Shown: positions 16,943 through 28,396, counted from the stretch's first letter. The stretch: 64,000 nucleotides of DNA from Sphingomonas taxi (GCA_003243195.1 QFQI01000002.1:372001-436000), one strand, 5' to 3'. Notes: generated from the sequence alone by a model not told the origin. Numbers and translations are program-made.

Positions 16943-18364
16943 ATGAAGACTTCACGACATTTCCTGGGGGTTGCCGGCGGGCTGGCGATCGCCGCGCTGG
17001 CCGCCGCGCCGGCGCTCGCGCAGACCGGCGGTCCGGTGCGCGCGCCCTCGCCCGAGGTCGCGGCGACGATGATCAACAAGGGTGACACCACCTGGATGAT
17101 GGTCTCCGCCGCGCTGGTGCTGATGATGTCGGTGCCGGGGCTGGCGCTGTTCTACGGCGGGCTGGTGCGCACCAAGAACATGCTCAGCGTGCTGATGCAG
17201 GTGCTGATGATCGTGTCGGTCGCCAGCCTGGTGTGGGTGAGCTGGGGGTACAGCCTGGCCTTCACCGGCGGTTCGCCGTTCGTCGGCGGCCTGTCCAAGA
17301 TGTTCCTGAACGGCGTCAACGCGACCACGGTGGCCGCGACCTTCTCCAACAACGCCTACATCCCCGAATATGCGTTCATCGCCTTCCAGATGACCTTCGC
17401 GTGCATCACGCCCGCGCTGATCGTCGGCGCCTTCGCGGAGCGGGTGAAGTTCACGCCGTTGCTGGTGTTCGTCGTGATCTGGCTGACGATCGTCTATTTC
17501 CCGATGGCGCACATGGTGTGGTACTGGGCCGGCCCGGACTATCTGGCCGACGCGCCGACCGACACTGGGCTGCTGTACGGCTGGGGCGCGCTGGATTTCG
17601 CGGGCGGCACCGTCGTCCACATCAACGCCGGCATCGCCGGGCTGGTCGGCTGCCTCATCATCGGCAAGCGCCACGGCTACAAGTCCGAACCGATGCCGCC
17701 GCACTCGCTGACCATGACCATGATCGGCGCCTCGCTGCTGTGGATCGGCTGGTTCGGGTTCAACGCCGGCTCCAACCTGGAGGCGAACGGTCTGGCGGCA
17801 CTGGCGTTCGTCAACACCTTCGTCGCCACCGCGGCGGCGGCGGTCGCCTGGGCGGTGATCGAGCAGGTCGTGCACAAGAAGCCGTCGCTGCTGGGCGGCG
17901 TGTCGGGGGCGGTCGCCGGACTGGTTGCGATCACCCCGGCGGCGGGTTTCGCGGCGCCGATGACCTCGATCCTGCTCGGCTTCGCGGCCAGCGCGGTGTG
18001 CTTCTTCTTCGTGACCACCGTGAAGAACAGGCTCGGCTATGACGACACGCTGGACGTGTTCGGCATCCACTGCATCGGCGGGATCATCGGCGCGATCGGC
18101 ACCGCCATCGTCGCCGACCCGTCGCTGGGGGGCCAGGGCGTGGTCGACTACACCAAGTTCCCGTCGGTCGCCGGCCAGTACGTCATGGCCGCGCAACTGG
18201 TGACGCAGGTCAAGGCGGTGGTGCTGACGCTGGTGCTGTCGGGCGGCGTGTCGGCGGTGCTGTTCTACGCGATCAAGGCGACCATCGGTCTGCGCCCGTC
18301 GCTCGAGGTCGAGGTCGAGGGCCTCGACATCAACGAGCATGGCGAGCGCGCCTACAATTACTGA
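16943..18364 (+). CDS. amtB: Ammonium transporter AmtB
   Basis: A 473-residue Amt/Rh channel with a cleavable signal peptide (MKTSRHFLGVAGGLAIAALA, cleavage after APALAQ) and 11 transmembrane helices. The start of the mature protein is followed by TTWMMVSAALVLMM. The pore twin histidines are visible in GGTVVHINAGIAG and DVFGIHCIGG. It imports ammonium under nitrogen limitation and is closed by GlnK. The ATG at 16943 has a GGGGGGCGG ribosome-binding site just upstream; an ATG four codons earlier overlaps the glnK stop. The operon ends at a strong terminator 66 bases after the stop. Confidence 0.96.
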   Translation: MKTSRHFLGVAGGLAIAALAAAPALAQTGGPVRAPSPEVAATMINKGDTTWMMVSAALVLMMSVPGLALFYGGLVRTKNMLSVLMQVLMIVSVASLVWVSWGYSLAFTGGSPFVGGLSKMFLNGVNATTVAATFSNNAYIPEYAFIAFQMTFACITPALIVGAFAERVKFTPLLVFVVIWLTIVYFPMAHMVWYWAGPDYLADAPTDTGLLYGWGALDFAGGTVVHINAGIAGLVGCLIIGKRHGYKSEPMPPHSLTMTMIGASLLWIGWFGFNAGSNLEANGLAALAFVNTFVATAAAAVAWAVIEQVVHKKPSLLGGVSGAVAGLVAITPAAGFAAPMTSILLGFAASAVCFFFVTTVKNRLGYDDTLDVFGIHCIGGIIGAIGTAIVADPSLGGQGVVDYTKFPSVAGQYVMAAQLVTQVKAVVLTLVLSGGVSAVLFYAIKATIGLRPSLEVEVEGLDINEHGERAYNY

Positions 18365-18430
18365 CGAGATCGCGCGGGCGGCATGACGCGCCGCCCGCGC
18401 CGAACGAGGTTCCTCCTGCGGACGCACTCA

Positions 18431-18463
18431 GGCCCGGCGCGGCAACGCACCGGGCCCTTTTTT
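18431..18463 (+). terminator. Rho-independent terminator of glnK-amtB
   Basis: A GC-rich hairpin with arms GGCCCGGCGC (18431-18440) and GCACCGGGCC (18447-18456), 9 of 10 pairs and a six-base loop, followed by six T residues (18458-18463). It lies 66 bases past the amtB stop. A second GC-rich inverted repeat lies between the amtB stop and this hairpin but has no T-run. Confidence 0.85.
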
Positions 18464-18582
18464 GTGCGCGTCATGCTGCGCCGCATGATGGACGGCGCGG
18501 CTGGCACGGCGTATGATGCGCCAGTGTCGGGAGCTCCCGAAGCACAGGTGGCCCCGGCTCCATAGCAAGGAGAGGATAGGCC

Positions 18583-18717
18583 ATGACCACGATCAGGAAC
18601 GCCGGACACCACGGCATCGTCGCGATCGGCGCGGCCGCCGCCCTCACCGCGGCGGTATTCGTCGCGCAGTTCGCGGCGGATGCGCTGATCTATGTCGGGG
18701 AATTGCTGATCCGCTGA
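18583..18717 (+). CDS. Small hypothetical single-pass membrane protein
   Basis: A 44-codon frame beginning MTTIRNAGHHGIVAIGAAAA and ending GELLIR. It has an excellent Shine-Dalgarno (AAGGAGAGG) eight bases before the ATG, which is the main reason to believe it is translated. Residues 12-37 form one hydrophobic segment rich in Ala, Val and Ile, long enough to span a membrane. It is preceded by the amtB terminator, so it needs its own promoter. No family was recognised. It could be a small inner-membrane regulator, or it may be conserved only within close relatives. Confidence 0.55.
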   Translation: MTTIRNAGHHGIVAIGAAAALTAAVFVAQFAADALIYVGELLIR

Positions 18718-18869
18718 ACCCCGCCACCATCACGGAACGGCCCGCCGCGCGTGCCCGCCAGCGATCGGGCCGAGCCGTTCGGCGCGCAACATCCCGGTGA
18801 CCTCGCCCGCGTCCGTCGGGACGGCCCGGAAGGATGCACGCAACGCCGCGGCGGGCGCGGCGCATGACG

Positions 18870-19655
18870 TCAGCGCGGCAGGCGGATCTCGAACACGGTC
18901 GGCCAGCGCTTGCCCGTGACGAACAGCCGGTTGCCCGCACGGTCCCACGCGATGCCGTTCGCCACCGCCTCCGGATCGCGCGCGCCGATCTCCGCGACAA
19001 TCGCGCGCAGGTCGATGACGCGCGTCACGACGCCGCTCGCCGGGTCGATCCGCACGATGAACGGCTGGTGCCAGACATTCGCCAGGATCGCGCCGCCGAC
19101 CATTTCCAGCTCGTTGATCTGTGTCAGCGGCCGGCCCGCGAAGGTCACCGTCAGCGTGCGGCGCACCTTCATCGTCGCGGGATCGTGGAAGGTCAGCGTG
19201 GCGCTGCCGTCCGAACGGATCAGGCTGGTCGCGTCCGAGGTCAGCCCCCAGCCCTCCCCCTGATAACTGAGGGTGCCGAGCGGCTTCAGCCCGTCGGCGG
19301 ACCAGCGGTGCGCGACGCCGTCATGCCACGTCAGGCTGACCATCTCGTGCTTCCACGCCGCCAGCCCCTCGCCGAACTGCGCTGCGGGGATCGTGCGGCG
19401 CAGGCGCACGCGCCCGGTGGCGAGGTCGACGCGGCGCACATCGGACTTGCCCTCCAGCCCGACGCTCTCGACCAGCGCGCCGCGATCCCATACCAGCCCT
19501 TCGGTGAAGGCGTCGGGATCGTGCGGATAGCGCGCGACCACCACCGGCACGACGAGCGGCGGCCGCGCCGCCGGCTCCGCGACGCGCGCGGCCTGGGGCA
19601 GCGCGGCGGCGGAGCCGGCCAGGGAGAGCAGCGGAAGGAGCAGCCAGCGGATCAT
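18870..19655 (-). CDS. Glutaminyl-peptide cyclotransferase (beta-propeller type)
   Basis: A 261-residue exported protein starting MIRWLLLPLLSLAGSAAA, a clear signal peptide. The mature part matches the plant/bacterial-type glutamine cyclotransferase family, a five-bladed beta-propeller unrelated to the animal enzyme. Landmarks are the opening YPHDPDAFTEGLVWDRG, YQGEGWGLTSD, the central INELEMVGG and ANVWHQPFIVRIDP, and GIAWDRAGNRLFVTGKRWP at the end. The enzyme converts N-terminal glutamine to pyroglutamate, here in the periplasm. Frames open upstream of 19655 lack homology and run into the repeat region, so the signal-peptide ATG was chosen. Confidence 0.88.
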   Translation of the reverse strand: MIRWLLLPLLSLAGSAAALPQAARVAEPAARPPLVVPVVVARYPHDPDAFTEGLVWDRGALVESVGLEGKSDVRRVDLATGRVRLRRTIPAAQFGEGLAAWKHEMVSLTWHDGVAHRWSADGLKPLGTLSYQGEGWGLTSDATSLIRSDGSATLTFHDPATMKVRRTLTVTFAGRPLTQINELEMVGGAILANVWHQPFIVRIDPASGVVTRVIDLRAIVAEIGARDPEAVANGIAWDRAGNRLFVTGKRWPTVFEIRLPR

Positions 19656-19804
19656 GACCGCCGGGGTATCGCGCCGCGTCGCCCGGAGCAACGGGGAACC
19701 CGTCTCCGGCGGCGGCGACCCTGCCGGACGCGCTCCGGGTGCGGCAAGCGCCACCCGCGACGCACCGATCCCCTTCGCCCATGCCCCGTCAACGAACGTG
19801 CCGC

Positions 19805-20364
19805 CCGCTGACCTGCGCCGGCGCACGATCGGATCAGCGAGCGACGCCGCACCCGCGACCGGCCGTGTGATGGAAAGTGGCGTGGCGGCACGCCAGCCGC
19901 GCGCGTTCCCTTACCGGAAACGGCACCGAACCGCCTATCCGCCACGACCGACGCGGCGCGCATACGCTGACCCGCGCCGGGGCATGACCTCGCGTAGTAG
20001 CGTTCCGGGGAGGGCGCTCGTCAACGGCCGGCGGACGCCGCGCCCGCGATCGGCGCGTGATGGAAGACAAGGACAGTGCGCGGCCCCATAACGGGCGCGT
20101 CTGGTCCCTTTCACGGCCAACAGCGCTGAATCGCCCGTCCGCCACGAACAACGCGGCGGGCTACCCGCTGACCCGCGCCGGCGCACGATCTCGCGCGGCG
20201 GCGTTGCTCTTGCCCCGGACAGCGGGACGGCAAAAACAGCGGCGCGGTCGCACGACGGCCCCATCACGGCCACGGGTGCCGGATCGTCCGTCCATCACCC
20301 ATGTCGCCACGAAAGCCGCTGCCGGGCGGTCGTCCGTCCGGCGCGATCCGCCGCCGTAACACCC
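19805..20364. repeat. Degenerate tandem direct repeats in a gene-free stretch
   Basis: The 757 bases between the cyclotransferase start and nhaA hold no convincing gene but three diverged direct copies of one unit. They begin with the near-identical CGCTGACCYGCGCCGG at 19806, 19965 and 20166. Within copies one and two, GTGATGGAA recurs at about 19868 and 20058, and TCCGCCACGA at about 19938 and 20138, each followed by an ACGCGGCG-like stretch. Unit length is about 160 bases in the first copy and 200 in the second; the third is the most worn. Upstream of 19805 a fourth, weaker copy is possible. No stop-free conserved frame runs through the units. Confidence 0.6.
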
Positions 20365-20412
20365 CACCCCATCTGCTGGTCGCCCCCCGTCAACCGCCCT
20401 ATACCATGCCGC

Positions 20413-21630
20413 ATGACCCGATCCGCCCCCCGCCCGAGACGCGGCCTGTCCGTCCTGCGCGCCTTTCTGTCGAGCGAGGCGAGCGGCGGGGCGGTGGTGA
20501 TCGCCGCCGCATTGCTGGCGCTGGTCGCCGCCAACTGGCCCGCCACCGCCGCGCTGTACGCCGGGCTGGTGCATCATGTGCTCGGCCCGGTGCTCGCGCC
20601 CGATCTGGGCGCGATGACCGTGCACCTGTGGATCAACGACGCGGCGATGGCGCTGTTCTTCCTGCTGGTCGGGCTGGAGATCAAGCGCGAGCTGGTCGAC
20701 GGCCAGCTCGCCGCGTGGGATCGCCGCCGCCTGCCGTTCATCGCGGCGGCGTGCGGGATGGTCGCGCCGGCCGCGACCTTCCTGCTGGTGACGCGCGACC
20801 TGCCGGCGCTCCATCGCGGCTGGGCGGTGCCGGCGGCGACCGATATCGCCTTCGCGATGGGAGTGATGGCGCTGCTGGGCCGGCGCGTGCCGCCGCAGCT
20901 CAAGCTGCTGCTCGCCACGGTCGCGATCGTCGACGACATGGGCGCGGTGGCGATCATCGCGCTGGCCTATACCGATGCGCTCCACCTGCTGCCGCTGGCG
21001 GCGGCGGGCGCGCTGCTGGCCATCCTGTTCGCGCTGAACCGTCGCGGCGTGCAGATGCTGTGGCCGTACCTGCTGCTCGGCGCGGCGCTGTGGCTGGCGG
21101 TGCTGCGCTCGGGCGTGCACGCGACGGTGGCGGGGGTGCTGCTGGCGGCGGTGATCCCGATCCGCTGCTCGCCGGGCGCGCCCGACGATGCGCGTTCGCC
21201 GCTGCACCGTCTCGAACGCGCGCTGCACCCCTGGTCGGCATGGGTGATCGTGCCGCTGTTCGCGTTCGTCAACGCCGGGGTCGGCGTGCGCGGCGGCGCG
21301 GCGGCGTTCACGCAACCGCTGGTGATCGCGGTCGCGGCGGGGCTGTTTCTGGGCAAGCAGGTCGGCATCTTCGGCGGCATCAGGCTCGCGGTGCGACTGG
21401 GCTGGGCCAGGCTGCCGGGCGGCGTGTCATGGTGGCAGGTCCATGGGCTGGCGCTGCTCGCCGGGATCGGCTTCACGATGAGCCTGTTCATCGGCGGGCT
21501 CGCCTTCGCCGACGCGCCGCATCTGGCGGAGGCGGTGAAGCTGGGCGTGCTGGCGGGATCGCTGCTGTCGGCGGTCACGGGCCTGCTGGTGCTGGCGCTG
21601 GCCTCCCGCCGCCGGGGTGACGCCGCCTGA
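20413..21630 (+). CDS. nhaA: Na+/H+ antiporter NhaA
   Basis: A 405-residue inner-membrane antiporter that exports Na+ (or Li+) in exchange for protons, giving pH and salt tolerance. NhaA hallmarks are VGLEIKRELVDG, PAATDIAFAMGVMALLG, and the essential aspartate pair in ATVAIVDDMGAVAIIA (TM V). The C-terminal half has the discontinuous helix segment HATVAGVLLAAVIPI and GIGFTMSLFIGGLAF. The length is close to the E. coli protein (388), with a slightly longer basic N-terminus, RSAPRPRRGLSVLRAFL. It follows the repeat region, and its promoter must lie there. Confidence 0.96.
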   Translation: MTRSAPRPRRGLSVLRAFLSSEASGGAVVIAAALLALVAANWPATAALYAGLVHHVLGPVLAPDLGAMTVHLWINDAAMALFFLLVGLEIKRELVDGQLAAWDRRRLPFIAAACGMVAPAATFLLVTRDLPALHRGWAVPAATDIAFAMGVMALLGRRVPPQLKLLLATVAIVDDMGAVAIIALAYTDALHLLPLAAAGALLAILFALNRRGVQMLWPYLLLGAALWLAVLRSGVHATVAGVLLAAVIPIRCSPGAPDDARSPLHRLERALHPWSAWVIVPLFAFVNAGVGVRGGAAAFTQPLVIAVAAGLFLGKQVGIFGGIRLAVRLGWARLPGGVSWWQVHGLALLAGIGFTMSLFIGGLAFADAPHLAEAVKLGVLAGSLLSAVTGLLVLALASRRRGDAA

Positions 21631-21667
21631 CCTCCGGGTGCGGGAGCCGGAGCGGCGGCCGCCGCGT

Positions 21668-22015
21668 TCACCCGCTCCGCTGCCCGCCGACCGCGGTGAC
21701 AGTCGCCACGCCGTCATTGCCGAGCGTCACCAGCCATGCCGAACGATCGTCACAGGTCGCGATCCACGCCGGCTTGCCGCCGACCGGATCGCTCGTCGCC
21801 GAGCGCTCCACGCGCTGGCACGCCCGCCCGGCATCGCGGATCGCGCGAAACAGCACGACGTTGCGCTCCTTCTCGTTCAGCGCCTGCATCCGCGCGACAT
21901 AATCGCCCGAACTGTTGGCCGCCGCCTCCTGCGCGCGCGGAGCGCCCGATCCGCACGCCGCAAGCGGCAGCAGGAGCACGGCGGCAAAAGCGGTCCGGGC
22001 GGCACGGCGCGACAT
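21668..22015 (-). CDS. Hypothetical lipoprotein
   Basis: A 115-residue protein with a lipoprotein signal MSRRAARTAFAAVLLLPLAAC, shown by its lipobox LAAC at residues 18-21, so it should be lipid-anchored in the envelope. The mature part has a conserved-looking domain with a cysteine pair (RACQRVER and ATCDD) that could form a disulfide. The start has a good GGAGG ribosome-binding site seven bases upstream. It is convergent with nhaA. No family was recognised, although similar short lipoproteins occur across sphingomonads. Confidence 0.7.
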   Translation of the reverse strand: MSRRAARTAFAAVLLLPLAACGSGAPRAQEAAANSSGDYVARMQALNEKERNVVLFRAIRDAGRACQRVERSATSDPVGGKPAWIATCDDRSAWLVTLGNDGVATVTAVGGQRSG

Positions 22016-22148
22016 GGTGGCATCCTCCAGATACGATACGCTCCCTCAACGACATTGTGGTGCATCCGGTTGCGCCGCCATGTCGTATGACAGGCGACGA
22101 CAATGCGCGAATCGCCGCGGGCGACGGACGGGTGGCAGGAGAATGGTG

Positions 22149-23621
22149 ATGCGTGGACGCCGGGGCGCCGGGTGGGTGGCGATGGTCGCGATGGCGGCGG
22201 CGACGCTGTCGTCATGCGGCGGCGGCGACGGCGGCAGCGCCTCCGCCGCCGGCGGCGGATCGGGCGCCGCTACCGGCGGGATCACGACGCCCTCCCCTAC
22301 GCCGACCAGCGCGGCGTGCAGCCTGCGCGCCCGCCAGGACTGGGTCGCGGCGCAGATGAACGAATGGTATCTGTTCCCCGACACGCTGCCCGCCGCGCTG
22401 GACCCGTCGGGCTTCTCCAGCGTCGACAGCTATCTCGACGCGTTGACCGCCACGGCGCGCGCGCAGCGCAAGGATCGCTATTTCACCTATCTGACCTCCG
22501 TCGCGGAGGAAAATGCCTATTATGCGTCGGGCGCCACCGCCGGGCTGGGCGTGCGGCTCGGCTTCGACAGCAGCGACCGGCTGTTCGTGATCGAGGCGTT
22601 CGAGGGCGCGCCCGCGCTCGCCGCCGGGATCGATCGCGGCGCGCAGATCGTGGCGGTCGGCACCAGCGCGGCGACGCTGCGCAACGTCAGCGACATCCTC
22701 GCCAGCGAAGGCGACGCGGGGCTGGACGCCGCCTTCGGCGGCACGGCGCCCGGCACGACCCGCACGCTGCGCATCGCCGACGCGCAGGGCACGCGCACCG
22801 TGACCGTCGCCAGCGCCAATTACGAGATGTCGCCGCTGTCGACCCGTTACGGCAGCAAGGTGATCGACGATGGCGGACGCAAGGTCGGCTACGTCAATCT
22901 GCGCACGTTCATCTCCAGCGCCGACGACCAGTTGCGCAACGCCTTCGCCACCTTCCGTGCGCAGGGCATCACGCAGGTGATCGTCGACCTGCGCTATAAT
23001 GGCGGCGGGCTGCTCTCCACCGCGGAGACGTTCACCGATCTGCTGGGCGCGAACCGTTCCACCAGCGACGTGCAGGCATACACCACCTTCCGCCCGTCCA
23101 AGTCGAGCGAGAACGAGGTGCGGCGCTTCGGGCGCGAGGCGCAGGCGATCGCGCCGACCCGCGTGGCGTTCATCGGCACCGGCAGCACCGCGTCCGCCAG
23201 CGAATATGTCATCAACGCCTTGCTGCCCTATCTGCACGGCGACCTCGCGCTGGTCGGCACCAACACCTATGGCAAGCCGGTCGGGCAGATCGCGCTCGAC
23301 AATCCGTCATGCCGCGACGACCGGCTGCGCGTGATCGCCTTCGCGCTGCAGAACGCCGCGCGGCAGGGCGATTATTACGACGGGCTGGCCACGAAGGTGG
23401 AGACGACCTGCCAGGCGCGCGACGATTTCACCCAGCCGCTCGGCAGCACCACCGAGACGTCGACGCGCGTCGCGCTGGACTGGCTGGCGGGACGCGGCTG
23501 CACGCGGATCGGCGCCAGCGCATCGGCGACGCGGACGGCGGGGCTGCTGGCGCCGGCGCAACGCGTGCTGGCCCCCGCGCGGCCGAACACCGCGCAACGC
23601 GAGACCCCGGGCCTGTTCTGA
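22149..23621 (+). CDS. S41 family C-terminal-processing-type protease (lipoprotein)
   Basis: A 490-residue exported serine protease. The lipoprotein signal ends in TLSSCGGG and is followed by a Gly/Ala/Pro/Thr-rich linker. Then come an N-terminal helical part (WVAAQMNEWYLFPDTLP), a PDZ domain (about residues 125-215, containing GLGVRLGF and ALAAGIDRGAQIVAV) and the tail-specific protease domain with RYNGGGLLSTAE. The catalytic serine lies in GTGSTASASEYV and the lysine in TYGKPVGQ. It probably degrades or trims periplasmic proteins. The ATG at 22149 is chosen because the GGAG site is then seven bases away; an ATG at 22143 is also in frame. Confidence 0.88.
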   Translation: MRGRRGAGWVAMVAMAAATLSSCGGGDGGSASAAGGGSGAATGGITTPSPTPTSAACSLRARQDWVAAQMNEWYLFPDTLPAALDPSGFSSVDSYLDALTATARAQRKDRYFTYLTSVAEENAYYASGATAGLGVRLGFDSSDRLFVIEAFEGAPALAAGIDRGAQIVAVGTSAATLRNVSDILASEGDAGLDAAFGGTAPGTTRTLRIADAQGTRTVTVASANYEMSPLSTRYGSKVIDDGGRKVGYVNLRTFISSADDQLRNAFATFRAQGITQVIVDLRYNGGGLLSTAETFTDLLGANRSTSDVQAYTTFRPSKSSENEVRRFGREAQAIAPTRVAFIGTGSTASASEYVINALLPYLHGDLALVGTNTYGKPVGQIALDNPSCRDDRLRVIAFALQNAARQGDYYDGLATKVETTCQARDDFTQPLGSTTETSTRVALDWLAGRGCTRIGASASATRTAGLLAPAQRVLAPARPNTAQRETPGLF

Positions 23622-23876
23622 CACGCCGCGCGGCGACGCGACCGGGCGAGAGTGATGCTGGCCGCGCCAGGCGTGGCGATGCCCGCCATGGCGCAGGTCG
23701 CCGCGCATCCGCTCCGGTCGCTCGCCGCCCGGCGATGCGGTGGACCGCGTTCCCCGCCCGCTTGCGTCATGCTCGCGTGGGCGGCGAACCGGGCGCCGTG
23801 ATGTCGCGGTTCCGTAAACCGTCCCGGCGCGTCCGGCCTTCCGCGTGCGCACGCGCGGCCGGGGCGATGGCGGCGG

Positions 23877-24491
23877 CTAGTCCTTCCAGCCCCAGTACAA
23901 TTGCGCCGGCGGCACGTTCCACCATTCCATGTCATGGTCGATGCGCGTGAAATGCGGGGCGATGAAGTCGCGGACCTTGGGGCTGAACTGATAGACCAGG
24001 AACGCGCCGCCCAGCCGGATCACGCGCTGGGTCGCGGCGGCGATCGCCGGGCCGACGCCGTCGGGCAGTGTCGAGAACGGCAGGCCGGACAGCACGTAAT
24101 CCGCCGCGGTATGGCCGTGGTCGGCGACGATCGTCTCCACGTCCGCCGCGGAGCCATGCACCGCCACGAAGCGCGAATCGGTGATCGTGTGGTTCAGGTA
24201 GCGGATGAAATCCTCGTTGGTGTCGATCGCGATCAGCGTCGCGTCCGGCGCCATCTGTTGCAGGATCGGCCGGCAGAAGGTGCCCACGCCGGGGCCATAT
24301 TCCACGAACAGCTTGCAACTGGCCCAGTCCACCGGGCCGAGCATCCGCGCGATCAGCCGGTCGGAGGACGGGATGATCGAGCCGACCATCACCGGGTGCT
24401 TCAGGAAGCCGGAGAAGAACATCTGCCACGGCCCGGGCACGCCGGCGGTGTTGCTGCGCTTGCCCCGCACGGCGTCGGTCGAACTGGTCAT
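23877..24491 (-). CDS. Class I SAM-dependent methyltransferase, phospholipid methyltransferase-like
   Basis: A 204-residue methyltransferase. The SAM site is visible as VEYGPGVGTF (motif I) and LIAIDTNEDF (motif II), followed by LSGLPFSTLPD in the position of motif IV. The N-terminal WQMFFSGFLKHPVMVGSIIPSS resembles the membrane-associating start of PmtA-like phosphatidylethanolamine N-methyltransferases and of related rRNA-dimethylase-fold proteins. Phosphatidylcholine synthesis is therefore possible but not shown. It is preceded by a divergent MFS gene. The 255-base gap on its 3' side (23622-23876) shows nothing recognisable. Confidence 0.78.
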   Translation of the reverse strand: MTSSTDAVRGKRSNTAGVPGPWQMFFSGFLKHPVMVGSIIPSSDRLIARMLGPVDWASCKLFVEYGPGVGTFCRPILQQMAPDATLIAIDTNEDFIRYLNHTITDSRFVAVHGSAADVETIVADHGHTAADYVLSGLPFSTLPDGVGPAIAAATQRVIRLGGAFLVYQFSPKVRDFIAPHFTRIDHDMEWWNVPPAQLYWGWKD

Positions 24492-24646
24492 GTGGAAAAT
24501 GTCGCTCCCGAACCCTTTGATGATGACATATCCGCGTCATCCGCATGGCGAACGCGCATCGTGCGCCCCGGTTGCCATAGCGGGGTTGCGCGCGGCTCCC
24601 AAGCGCCTAATCGAACCGGACGCGCGACGAAGGGGGGGATGCGGCG

Positions 24647-25951
24647 ATGCGACAGGGCCGGGACACCACCTTCACGCTGATGTTCACCGTGATGCTGACG
24701 ATCGCGGCCGGCAACACCGCGCTGCAATCGGTGCTGCCGGCGCTCGGCCGCTCGCTGGGCGTGCGCGACACCGCGGTGGCGGCGGCCTTCTCGGTGTCGG
24801 CGCTGCTGTGGGTGCTGGCCGCGCCGTTCTGGGCCAATCGTTCGGACCGCCACGGGCGGCGGCTGATGATCCTGCTCGGGCTGGGCGGGTTCGTCGTCAG
24901 CCTCGCGCTGTGCGGCGCGTTCCTGGTCGCGGGGATCAACGGCTGGATCGGCGGCACCACCGCGTTCCTGCTCTTCATCGTCGGGCGCGTGCTCTATGGC
25001 GCGCTGGGCGCGGCGGCGCCGCCGGCGGTGCAGGCGCTGGTCGCGGGCAGTACCACGCGCGCGGAGCGGACCCGCGCGCTGACCCTGCTCGCCTCCGGCT
25101 TCGGGCTGGGCACGATCCTGGGACCGGCGCTGGCGCCCTATCTGGTGGCGGGACATGTCGGCACGGTGGAGATCGGGCTGGCGGGGCCGGCGTTCGCCTT
25201 CGCGCTGTTCGGCGTCGGCATGTTCGTCGCCACCCGCCGCCTGCTCCCCGACGATCGCCTGCTGCCGGCGGAGGCGCATGGCGCGGCGAACGCCTATCCC
25301 ACGATCGGCGGGCAGTCGACGGGGGCGAGCGTCGCGGCCGCCACCGCGGCACCGGGCGGCGCGCGGATCGGCTTCACCGATCCGCGGATCCGCGCGTGGA
25401 TGCTGACCGGGCTGGTGATGGGCCATGCGCAGGCGATGGCCGGGCAGACGATCGGCTTCCTCGTCATCGACCGGCTCGGCGTCGCCCCGGCGGAGGCGCT
25501 GGCGGCGACCGGGCTCGTGCTGATGATCGGCGCGGGCGCGTCGCTGCTGGCGCAATGGGGGCTGATCCCGCTGCTGGACCTGCAACCGCGCGCCTTGGTG
25601 CTGATCGGGCTGGCGCTCGCGGCGACCGGCACGACCCTGACCGGGCAGGCGACGACGCTGTACGGTATCGCGAGCGCCTATGCGCTGGCCGCGCTCGGCT
25701 TCGGCTTCGTGCGGCCGGGGTTCACCGCCGGGTCGAGCCTGGCGGTGGGCGCCGACCTGCAGGGGTCGGTTGCGGGCAAGGTGACCAGCATCAACGGCGC
25801 GTGCTTCGTGCTCGGTCCCTCGATCGGCATCGCGCTGTACGGCGTGGCGCATGCGCTGCCGTACTGGGTGGCGGGCGCGGGCTGCGCGGTGCTGCTGGGC
25901 TATTGCTGGCACGCGCTGCGCCGCGCATCGCCGGCGGGGCGACCCCGGTGA
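24647..25951 (+). CDS. MFS transporter
   Basis: A 434-residue polytopic membrane protein with about 12 hydrophobic helices. The MFS signature between helices 2 and 3 reads FWANRSDRHGRRLMI. Helix 4-5 has GFGLGTILGPALAPYLVAG, which resembles the antiporter motif C of drug-efflux MFS proteins, so export of a small molecule by proton antiport is the best guess. The start has an AAGGGGGGG ribosome-binding region. It is divergent from the methyltransferase gene, with 155 bases between them. The substrate cannot be told from sequence. Confidence 0.85.
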   Translation: MRQGRDTTFTLMFTVMLTIAAGNTALQSVLPALGRSLGVRDTAVAAAFSVSALLWVLAAPFWANRSDRHGRRLMILLGLGGFVVSLALCGAFLVAGINGWIGGTTAFLLFIVGRVLYGALGAAAPPAVQALVAGSTTRAERTRALTLLASGFGLGTILGPALAPYLVAGHVGTVEIGLAGPAFAFALFGVGMFVATRRLLPDDRLLPAEAHGAANAYPTIGGQSTGASVAAATAAPGGARIGFTDPRIRAWMLTGLVMGHAQAMAGQTIGFLVIDRLGVAPAEALAATGLVLMIGAGASLLAQWGLIPLLDLQPRALVLIGLALAATGTTLTGQATTLYGIASAYALAALGFGFVRPGFTAGSSLAVGADLQGSVAGKVTSINGACFVLGPSIGIALYGVAHALPYWVAGAGCAVLLGYCWHALRRASPAGRPR

Positions 25952-25975
25952 CGCCCGGGGCCGCGCCCGCGGCGA

Positions 25976-28264
<2,289 letters not shown>

Positions 28265-28365
28265 CTCTGTCCTTCCGTGCTCGGCCGCCCGCTTCCGGTC
28301 CGGCGTCGAGCGCAGGAGATAGGATGCGGGTTCCGGATTGCGAACCGCGGCCGGCCACGCGCACG

Positions 28366-28396
28366 AAAAAACGGCCGTCCCCGATGGGGCCGGCCG
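28366..28396 (-). terminator. Terminator-like hairpin upstream of the CDC48-type gene
   Basis: On the minus strand the arms CGGCCGGCCCC and GGGGACGGCCG (28396-28386 and 28382-28372) pair in 10 of 11 positions around a three-base loop and are followed by six T residues (28371-28366). On the plus strand the same stem is followed, after a few bases, by five T residues. It sits about 100 bases upstream of the CDC48-type start codon, where no minus-strand gene ends. It could be a leader attenuator, the end of a small RNA, or a bidirectional insulator. Confidence 0.6.
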
